NCBI GenBank assembly: GCA_003133815.1
Contig: PKZR01000197.1
Coordinates: 277 to 13,083, forward strand
Direction: 5' to 3'
Source of the DNA: Limisphaerales bacterium
GTDB lineage: Bacteria; Verrucomicrobiota; Verrucomicrobiia; Limisphaerales; UBA11358
DNA length: 12,807 nt
Shown: one piece after another, positions 1-5,557 of the stretch
Layout: each line of letters opens with the position of its first letter
Position numbering within the stretch: position 1 is the first letter of the stretch
The notes under the pieces: model-generated
Told to the model about the DNA's origin: nothing
Seen by the model: the letters and a program-made list of their open reading frames with translations, nothing else
Databases searched by the model: none
Made by a program: the position numbers and the translations under genes

Positions 1-45
1 CTGGATTGATGCAGGCAGAATATTAGAAATATGGACAAATAGAAC

Positions 46-49
46 GGAG
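46..49 (+). promoter_or_regulatory. ribosome binding site of fliD
   Basis: GGAG lies 8 nt before the ATG at 58. It is the only well-placed Shine-Dalgarno motif in the window; most other starts here have none. It supports 58 as the true fliD start. No promoter is visible in the 57 bases before the gene, so fliD is probably transcribed from further upstream. Confidence 0.7.
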
Positions 50-57
50 TTAAAAAT

Positions 58-2193
58 ATGTCAACCACGACCAGCACAATCAGCTCGATCAACGGCACAA
101 GCCTTTCTTCTCTCATATCTACCGGAGCCCTGGCCAGCGTAGGCAGTTCCACCAACAGCAGCAACACGAGCCTGGCCTCCAGTCTGGCCGTGTCGGGTTT
201 GGCTTCAGGCATGAACTGGCAAACCACGGTTCAGGAGCTTGCCACCGCCGAGCGCGGGCCGGAAACCCAGTGGAAAACTCAGCAGACTTCGCTAAACGCC
301 CAAAATTCTGCATTCACGACCATCGCTGGCAACCTTGCCACGTTGCAAACCGATTTGGAGACACTGCAAGATCCGACCCTTTATGAAGGCGCTTCGGCAC
401 AAAGCTCCGATTCAAGTGTTGCCACTGCCAGCGCCGCCTCTGGTGCCACACCAGGCAGCTATGTTTTCAACATTTCACAATTGGCAACCGCCGCCCAGCT
501 TAATGGTCAAACCAACATCAACCAATCGTTGGTTCCCACCGGCAATCCGGCAGATGTGACGATTGGCACGGCAGGTTTTTCCACACCGGTGACCGCCGGC
601 ACGTTTATGGTGGACGGAGTACAGGTAAACATCGCTTCAACCGACAGTTTGCAGGACGTCTTCAATCACATCCTCACCGCCACAAGCAACAAGGTGAGTG
701 CTTCCTATAATCCCAGTACTGACGAAATTACATTGGCCAGCAGCGACGGCAGCCCATTGGTTCTTGGCAGCGCGGCGGACACCAGCAATTTTCTTCAAGT
801 CGCGCAACTATACAACCCAGATCCAAGTACAGTGACCAGAGCCGCCGCGACCGGGATGGCTTCATTTTCCACTTCCGTGACCGCCGGCACATTTACAGTG
901 GATGGATCACAGATAACTGTTGGTTCCACCGATACTTTACAGGATGTTTTCAACAACATCGCCTCCGCCACCAGCAACAAGGTGAACGCCAGCTACAATT
1001 CCAACACGGATGAAATTACGCTGGCCAGCACCGACGGCAGCCCGTTGGTTTTGGGCAACTCGGCGGATACAAGCAATTTTCTTCAAGTTGCACAACTAAG
1101 CGTTCCCAATCCCGATTCCGTGACAAGCACCTCCGCACTGGGCAAGGTGAATACAACAGTGACCATGACAGATGCCGACTTGGCCACTCCCATTTCTGAC
1201 GGCGGAAGTGGGAATGGTGCCTTTACCATAAACGGGGTGACCATCAATTACGATGCCAGCACAGACAGTATTCAGAACGTCCTCGATCGGATCAACAGTT
1301 CTTCAGCCGGCGTAACCGCGGCTTACGATACGGTGAACAATCGCTTCGAGTTGACCAACAATACCACCGGGAATGTGGGGATTTCAATGCAGGATCAGCC
1401 GGGGGCGGGCAACTTTTTGGCTGCCACCGGACTTTCCGGCGGCACACTCACCAGCGGGAAAAATTTGACTTATACCCTTAATAACAGCAGTCAAACGCTG
1501 GTAAGCCAGTCCAATACCATCACTCAAGCCAGTTCCGGCATCCAAAATCTTTCGGTTACCGCCCTCGCACAGGGATCTGCTACTGTGACCGTGGGCAGCG
1601 ATACAAGTCCTATCAGCACCGCTATCCAGCAATTCATCACCGATTACAACTCGGTGCAGAATGACATCAGCAGCCAGCAAATCGTTTCAACCGCTTCCGA
1701 TGGCACTGTTACTCCCGGCACGCTTACCGGTGACCAGACAGCCGATGATATTGCCTCAAACCTGCGTTCTTTGAGCTTTGCTGCAGGTTCCGGATTATCA
1801 GGGGCAATCAAAACTTTGGGTGATTTGGGCATCGAGACCAATGGACAGAACAACACCCTCACTCTGAGCGATTCCAGCACGCTCAATAGCGCGCTGGCTA
1901 ATAATCTAAGTTCAGTTCAATCGTTTTTCTCTGATTCGACCAACGGCATGGCGACACAATTAGGAAAATTTATAACCAGTGTCACCGCATCTGATGGAGA
2001 ACTAACGAATCATCAGGCCAGCCTGTCGCAGCAAAGTGGTAACATCACCACACAAATCAACAACTTGGAAACAAAAATCACGTCAGACACCGCCCAATGG
2101 ACATCAGAATTTCAAGCAATGGAACAGGCGCAATCGCAAGTCAACCAGGAACTAACCTACCTTTCTGAACAAGTCAGCAATGGTTCGCTCTAA
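58..2193 (+). CDS. fliD: flagellar filament cap protein FliD (hook-associated protein 2)
   Basis: FliD caps the growing flagellar filament outside the cell and helps flagellin subunits fold into place. The 711-residue protein starts with a Ser/Thr/Asn-rich stretch (1-42), followed by the FliD N-terminal signature at 46-52 (SGLASGM) and a helical region to about residue 110. The middle (170-458) holds three copies of a module resembling the flagellin hook-IN motif; copies 1 and 2 are 96 residues each and exactly tandem. The FliD C-terminal domain begins near 475, and the last 60 residues form a heptad-rich coiled coil, as is usual for the cap leg that pairs with filament subunits. It is longer than the roughly 450-residue enterobacterial protein because of the middle modules. 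Neighbours flgM, fliS and a FliT/FlgN-like gene agree with the call. It has no signal peptide, as expected for type III flagellar export. Confidence 0.95.
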   Translation: MSTTTSTISSINGTSLSSLISTGALASVGSSTNSSNTSLASSLAVSGLASGMNWQTTVQELATAERGPETQWKTQQTSLNAQNSAFTTIAGNLATLQTDLETLQDPTLYEGASAQSSDSSVATASAASGATPGSYVFNISQLATAAQLNGQTNINQSLVPTGNPADVTIGTAGFSTPVTAGTFMVDGVQVNIASTDSLQDVFNHILTATSNKVSASYNPSTDEITLASSDGSPLVLGSAADTSNFLQVAQLYNPDPSTVTRAAATGMASFSTSVTAGTFTVDGSQITVGSTDTLQDVFNNIASATSNKVNASYNSNTDEITLASTDGSPLVLGNSADTSNFLQVAQLSVPNPDSVTSTSALGKVNTTVTMTDADLATPISDGGSGNGAFTINGVTINYDASTDSIQNVLDRINSSSAGVTAAYDTVNNRFELTNNTTGNVGISMQDQPGAGNFLAATGLSGGTLTSGKNLTYTLNNSSQTLVSQSNTITQASSGIQNLSVTALAQGSATVTVGSDTSPISTAIQQFITDYNSVQNDISSQQIVSTASDGTVTPGTLTGDQTADDIASNLRSLSFAAGSGLSGAIKTLGDLGIETNGQNNTLTLSDSSTLNSALANNLSSVQSFFSDSTNGMATQLGKFITSVTASDGELTNHQASLSQQSGNITTQINNLETKITSDTAQWTSEFQAMEQAQSQVNQELTYLSEQVSNGSL
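565..1140 (+). repeat. tandem 288-bp in-frame duplication inside fliD
   Basis: Two copies, 565-852 and 853-1140, line up at a constant offset of 288 bp (for example the string gaccgccggcac at 591 and 879, and cttcaagt at 793 and 1081). They encode FliD residues 170-265 and 266-361; by hand I count about 68 of 96 identical residues. A third, diverged copy follows at about 1141-1434 (residues 362-458). The copies are protein modules, not a mobile or CRISPR-like repeat. The exact length match of copies 1 and 2 indicates a fairly recent duplication. Confidence 0.9.
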
Positions 2194-2923
2194 AATGAAC
2201 CAGACCACTCCAAGCAGCATGGACACGCGGTTGGAAAATAATCGCAGCACGCATTGGATTTTGGGTGCGGTTTGGTGCCTGAGTTTTGCTGCGCTGACAG
2301 TGTTGCTCTCAGGATGTGAGACGTCGGACTTTGAGGCAGCCACGCTGGGCACTCCATACAAGCCTAACAATATTTTTGTTGCCACCAACCAATTGCCGGA
2401 TGATTTGAAGCGTGTTGCCGTATTGCCTCTGGCTTGTGTCGGGCGACAGACGGATTTGCTCGAAGGACGCGACGCGCTTGAACCGGTATTGGTCGCCGAA
2501 CTTATCAAGGCAAAAAAATTTGACGTGATTACAGTGCCGCCTGAGGAATTAAGCCGGCTGACCGGCCGGGCGGATTGGACCGGTGAAGAAGTATTGCCCG
2601 CCGGCTTTCTGGATTTGATCAAAAAACAATACGGCTGCGATGCGGTTTTGTTCTGCCAATTAACGGAATTCCAAGCATATCCACCGCTGGCGGTCGGATG
2701 GCAGCTCAGGCTTGTATCCGTTCGCGGGCAAAAAACACTGTGGGCCAGCGACGAGCAGTTTGACGCTGGAAAACCCGCCGTGATGGCCGGTGCAAGGTTT
2801 TACCAGCAGCGCGAAGAACGGCAGTTTGGCGATGAATCGGCGGTGTGGCTTGCGTTGAATTCACCGAGGAGTTTTGGGCAATATTCCATCGCCTGTCTTT
2901 TTGACACATTGCCTGCAAGATGA
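2180..2923 (+). CDS. putative lipoprotein in the flagellar cluster, unknown function
   Basis: I do not recognise the exact family. A hydrophobic segment (about residues 26-45) ends in the lipobox LLSGC with Cys46, so the protein should be lipidated and anchored in the inner or outer membrane. The mature part alternates strand and helix: a strand RVAVLPL, a helix around ALEPVLVAELIKA, a strand FDVITV, then CDAVLFCQLTEF. This resembles the fold of periplasmic lipoproteins of the CsgG/LpoB/FlgO/GNA1162 type, some of which stabilise the outer parts of flagella; that link is inference. The first ATG (2180) overlaps the end of fliD by 14 bp, and in-frame ATGs at 2195 and 2219 give more normal signal-peptide lengths; 2219 looks best for a lipoprotein. 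No start has a clear ribosome binding site, so translation is probably coupled to fliD. Confidence 0.75.
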   Translation: MVRSKMNQTTPSSMDTRLENNRSTHWILGAVWCLSFAALTVLLSGCETSDFEAATLGTPYKPNNIFVATNQLPDDLKRVAVLPLACVGRQTDLLEGRDALEPVLVAELIKAKKFDVITVPPEELSRLTGRADWTGEEVLPAGFLDLIKKQYGCDAVLFCQLTEFQAYPPLAVGWQLRLVSVRGQKTLWASDEQFDAGKPAVMAGARFYQQREERQFGDESAVWLALNSPRSFGQYSIACLFDTLPAR

Positions 2924-2931
2924 AAAACAGC

Positions 2932-2958
2932 TAAAGTTTCGGTTGTAGAAGCCGATAA
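2932..2958 (+). promoter_or_regulatory. sigma-28 (FliA) promoter of flgM
   Basis: TAAAGTTT at 2932-2939, an 11-nt spacer, and GCCGATAA at 2951-2958. All 16 defined bases match the enterobacterial FliA consensus TAAAGTTT-N11-GCCGATAA. It sits in the short gap after the lipoprotein stop codon. Transcription should start near 2965, giving a leader of about 43 nt to the flgM ATG at 3008. flgM, fliS and the following gene would be its operon. Confidence 0.88.
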
Positions 2959-3007
2959 ACCAGTCAGTTAGTAACGTACAGGTATAACAATAAAGTTTGA
3001 TGAGGAT

Positions 3008-3265
3008 ATGGAAATTGAATTCAATATAAACCGGGCCACCGCTCCCAATCCCAGCCAGCCTGTTGCCAGGAGCAGTACCCCCGAAACACCGCAGGACAGC
3101 GCGTCTTTGGGCAAAACCGACGCATTGAAGTCGGCCATCAACAAAGTTCCCCTGGTGCGTCCTGAAAAAGTGGACGCCGCGCGCGCCGCAATATCCGACA
3201 CAAAATATCCGCCGGATGCAATGTTGAAAGCCATTTCTTCTTTAATCGCTGAGAAGATCCAATAG
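3008..3265 (+). CDS. flgM: FlgM-type anti-sigma-28 factor
   Basis: FlgM binds and blocks sigma-28 until the hook is complete and FlgM is exported, which releases late flagellar transcription. The 85-residue product has the usual FlgM layout: a Pro/Ser/Thr-rich, probably disordered first half (1-40), and a helical second half with RPEKVDAARAAI at 51-62 followed by a Tyr-Pro-x-Asp turn and a last helix, the part that contacts sigma-28 in known FlgM proteins. The length is normal. The only possible start is the ATG at 3008, because an in-frame stop lies at 2972-2974. A GAGG motif (3002-3005) is just 2 nt from the ATG, an unusually tight spacing that may keep translation low. It lies directly behind a perfect sigma-28 promoter and before fliS, the context of a self-limiting sigma-28 loop. 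Confidence 0.85.
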   Translation: MEIEFNINRATAPNPSQPVARSSTPETPQDSASLGKTDALKSAINKVPLVRPEKVDAARAAISDTKYPPDAMLKAISSLIAEKIQ

Positions 3266-3288
3266 TTTTTCCAAACCTGCTAAACATC

Positions 3289-3726
3289 ATGGTTACAGCC
3301 AATCCTTGGAAATCTTACCGCCAAATCGCCACGCAAACCGCGCCACCCGGCCAGTTGATTCTGATGCTGTTCGACGGCGCAGTGAGATTCCTGGAACGCG
3401 GTCTTACCGGTTTCGCCTGCAGTGATCCGGCGGAGGCGAACATGACCATTCACAACAATTTCCGGCGCGCTCAGGACATCGTCCGGGAATTGAACCGCGC
3501 CTTGAACATGAAGCAGGGTGGCGAATGCGCGGAAACATTACGCCAGCTTTACAATTATTTCGAGCGTCGGATTTGGGAGAGCAATATGAAGAAGCGCCCC
3601 GACGGGGCCAGGGAAGTTATCAAACACCTGACTGTCTTGCGTGACGCTTGGGCCACCATGCTGACCAGTCAGGGAATGCCGCTTGGAGAAAACTTAAGAC
3701 AGGATATCTCACTGGCTGCTGCCTGA
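3289..3726 (+). CDS. fliS: flagellin export chaperone FliS
   Basis: FliS binds the C-terminal helix of newly made flagellin in the cytoplasm, prevents early polymerisation and delivers it to the flagellar export gate. The 145-residue helical protein carries the family signature APPGQLILMLFDGAVRFLE (about residues 18-36), preceded by the conserved N-terminal Tyr (WKSYRQIAT), and later the motif region RAQDIVRELNRALN and LYNYFERRI. Its length is near the family norm of 120-150. It starts 23 bp after flgM and ends 15 bp before the next chaperone-like gene, so the three probably share one mRNA from the sigma-28 promoter at 2932. No ribosome binding site is visible before the ATG at 3289. Confidence 0.95.
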   Translation: MVTANPWKSYRQIATQTAPPGQLILMLFDGAVRFLERGLTGFACSDPAEANMTIHNNFRRAQDIVRELNRALNMKQGGECAETLRQLYNYFERRIWESNMKKRPDGAREVIKHLTVLRDAWATMLTSQGMPLGENLRQDISLAAA

Positions 3727-3741
3727 AAGGTTCCATTATTT

Positions 3742-4134
3742 ATGAATGCCGACCGCGATTTACAAAACAGCTATCGGGAATGGAAACGGCTGGCCGAGGC
3801 GGAAGGTGAAGCCATCCGTGCCGGCAATTGGATGCTGGTCTTTGACTGCCAGAACGTTCTCCGCCAACTTCAACCGCGCATCATACGCCAGACCGAGGCC
3901 GCACATCGGGAATGGAAGACTCTGGGTTTGGATGCCGAGGTGATGGAAAACAATTTGAACGCGGTGATTCATAACTTGATTGAACTCGAACGCCGCAACC
4001 GTTCCTTGATTGACGCCCGCCAGCGCCTGGCGCAGGAGGAATTGTCCAAATTGGAGCAGGCCAGCCTCACTTTGCGCCGGATTCAGCGGAGTTATACGCC
4101 TCCAAACACTGCTAGGTGGACTTCTTTTTCCTAG
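3742..4134 (+). CDS. FliT/FlgN-like flagellar export chaperone candidate
   Basis: The 130-residue protein is almost wholly helical and highly charged, with a long predicted coiled coil (about residues 45-115, with LIELERRNRSLIDARQRLAQ in the middle). There are no membrane segments or signal peptide. Position directly after fliS is where fliT (FliD chaperone and FlhDC regulator in enterobacteria) is found, and FlgN chaperones for FlgK/FlgL have the same small helical shape and Arg/Asn-rich late helix. I cannot separate FliT from FlgN by eye. The short tail after residue 117 (SYTPPNTARWTSFS) is probably unstructured. An AAGG motif at 3727-3730 stands 11 nt before the ATG. No terminator hairpin follows; the next sigma-28 promoter begins 25 bp after the stop. 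Confidence 0.7.
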   Translation: MNADRDLQNSYREWKRLAEAEGEAIRAGNWMLVFDCQNVLRQLQPRIIRQTEAAHREWKTLGLDAEVMENNLNAVIHNLIELERRNRSLIDARQRLAQEELSKLEQASLTLRRIQRSYTPPNTARWTSFS

Positions 4135-4158
4135 CCGCACATTCAATAAAAAAATCCC

Positions 4159-4185
4159 TCAAGTAATTTTCGCCCCTGCCGATAA
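4159..4185 (+). promoter_or_regulatory. sigma-28 (FliA) promoter of the signalling operon
   Basis: TCAAGTAA at 4159-4166, an 11-nt spacer, and a perfect GCCGATAA at 4178-4185. The -10 element matches the FliA consensus at 8 of 8 bases and the -35 element at 5 of 8. Spacing is identical to the promoter at 2932. Transcription should start near 4192. The strong resemblance of two sites in one window makes chance unlikely and places the response regulator and kinase in the late flagellar regulon. Confidence 0.78.
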
Positions 4186-4196
4186 TAGACTGAAGT

Positions 4197-4248
4197 TGTT
4201 GTGAGGCTTTGCCTCATAATATGCGTCTCTGTCCGGAAGCCGGAGACG
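4197..4248 (+). promoter_or_regulatory. structured leader of the response-regulator mRNA (two hairpins)
   Basis: Hairpin 1 pairs TGAGGC (4202-4207) with GCCTCA (4211-4216) over a TTT loop; the stem can extend to 4197/4221 with two G-U pairs. Hairpin 2 pairs CGTCT (4224-4228) with AGACG (4244-4248) and CCGG (4233-4236) with CCGG (4240-4243), leaving a 4-nt bulge. Both lie between the predicted start of transcription (about 4192) and the ATG at 4268. There is no T-run, so they are not a terminator. They could stabilise the mRNA or control translation; I do not recognise a riboswitch class. Confidence 0.5.
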
Positions 4249-4267
4249 ACGGTAGCATTCTTGGGTT

Positions 4268-5554
4268 ATGTCGGAAAGTGGCACGAACGATCTACGGTCA
4301 ACCGCGTCCAACCGCATTCTTGTGGTGGACGACGAGGAGATTGTATTGTCCGCGTTGCGCGACACCCTGCGCCGCCAGAACTACGAGGTTTTTGCAACCA
4401 CCCAGCCGGTCGCCGCTCTGGAGGAACTACGGAAAAATCTGTTCGCGGTTGTCATCGCCGACCAGCGCATGCCAATCATCAGCGGCCTGCAACTGCTTGA
4501 CCAGGCTAGGCAAATCCAGCCCAGCGCCACACGCATTCTCATCGCGGCGGTGGTGAGCCTGGACACGGTCATTGACGCCATCAACAAGGGGGAAATATAC
4601 CGGTTCATTGTCAAGCCATGGCTGCGCGAGGAATTGCTCGTGACCATCAAGAATGCGATGCAGCGCCATGAACTGATCATTCAGAACATCCGCCTGCAAA
4701 CCGCAACGCAGACAATGAACGGCCAGCTGCTGGAATTGAACCAGTCGCTCGAGGAACAGGTGAAACTCGTCGCGCGGCAGAATCAGCAGCTTCTGCAGAT
4801 GAACCAGACTCTTGAACAGAATCTGTTCCGTTCCATGGAACTTTCCCTGCATGCATTGCAGGCATTTTATCCGACCCTCGGCGATCAGAGCCGGCGCGTG
4901 GCTCAACTATGCCGTCCCATGGCGCAAGTTGTTGATCTGCCCCAGAAAGAACGCCGCATTTTGGAATGCGCCGCATTGTTGCATGACATCGGTTTGGTTG
5001 GAACACCGCGTTCCCTGATCAAGCGCTGGCAGGAAAACCCGGCGGTTTTAAACGCCGCCGAGAAGGTGCTCATTGAGCAGCATCCGGTTCTGGGTCAGGA
5101 ATTGTCCGCGTTCGGCAGCGGCATGGAAGAGGTGGGCCTGCTCATTCGGGCCCATCATGAACGGATGGATGGCGACGGCTACCCGGACAAACTGGCCGGT
5201 GACCAAATTCCGTGGCTGGGCCGGTTGCTGGCTGTTGCCGTGGCCTTTGCTTCCAGCAAACTTGTTCACGACGACGCTGTGGAAGAAATCAAAATGCAGG
5301 CCAACGCCGCTTTTGACTCGGATGCGATCCGTGTTTTTTTGCGGGCATTGCCTCTGGCCCATGCGCCGCGCAGGGAACGTCAAATTCAGCTTTCCGAACT
5401 CCGCCCTGGCATGGTGCTGGCGCGGGAGGTGTGCGCGCCCAACGGCCATTTGCTCGCACCGGAAGGCCAGCCGTTAAATTTTACTTACATTGAGAAACTT
5501 CTAAACCACAACCGGATTCAACCGATTGATAAATCGTTGGTTGTTTACTGCTGA
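4268..5554 (+). CDS. response regulator: receiver plus divergent HD-GYP domain (RpfG-like)
   Basis: The 428-residue cytoplasmic protein begins with a CheY-type receiver (about 15-130): acidic pair D21/D22, phospho-acceptor D65 and K116 are present, but the switch Thr/Ser position is Ala (A93). A coiled coil (about 140-188) leads to an HD-GYP domain (about 188-340), the family that hydrolyses c-di-GMP. H239-D240, H272, H296-H297 and DGDGYP (301-306) are kept. The His of the usual HSxRV motif is Gln207, the Lys of HDIGK is Leu243, and the Asp of the usual VAD motif is Val325, so catalysis is doubtful. The last 75 residues include LSELRPGMVLAREV, a module common at the end of such regulators. 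It lies behind a sigma-28 promoter and 3 bp before a hybrid kinase, its likely partner. No clear ribosome binding site precedes the ATG. Confidence 0.88.
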   Translation: MSESGTNDLRSTASNRILVVDDEEIVLSALRDTLRRQNYEVFATTQPVAALEELRKNLFAVVIADQRMPIISGLQLLDQARQIQPSATRILIAAVVSLDTVIDAINKGEIYRFIVKPWLREELLVTIKNAMQRHELIIQNIRLQTATQTMNGQLLELNQSLEEQVKLVARQNQQLLQMNQTLEQNLFRSMELSLHALQAFYPTLGDQSRRVAQLCRPMAQVVDLPQKERRILECAALLHDIGLVGTPRSLIKRWQENPAVLNAAEKVLIEQHPVLGQELSAFGSGMEEVGLLIRAHHERMDGDGYPDKLAGDQIPWLGRLLAVAVAFASSKLVHDDAVEEIKMQANAAFDSDAIRVFLRALPLAHAPRRERQIQLSELRPGMVLAREVCAPNGHLLAPEGQPLNFTYIEKLLNHNRIQPIDKSLVVYC

Positions 5555-5557
5555 ACC

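Noticed and set aside
565..1434. Regular repeats that might suggest a CRISPR array or mobile element
   Set aside because: The repeats are coding, in frame with fliD, about 288 bp long and without spacers.
2152..2622. Open frame of 156 codons on the minus strand
   Set aside because: Covers the end of fliD and the signal peptide of the lipoprotein gene on the other strand; low-complexity Ser/Asn-rich product.
4192..4267. Possible c-di-GMP riboswitch before the HD-GYP gene
   Set aside because: The leader is too short and lacks the conserved GEMM core; only simple hairpins are present.
4427..4906. Open frame of 159 codons on the minus strand
   Set aside because: Opposite the receiver and coiled coil of the response regulator, with no recognisable features.
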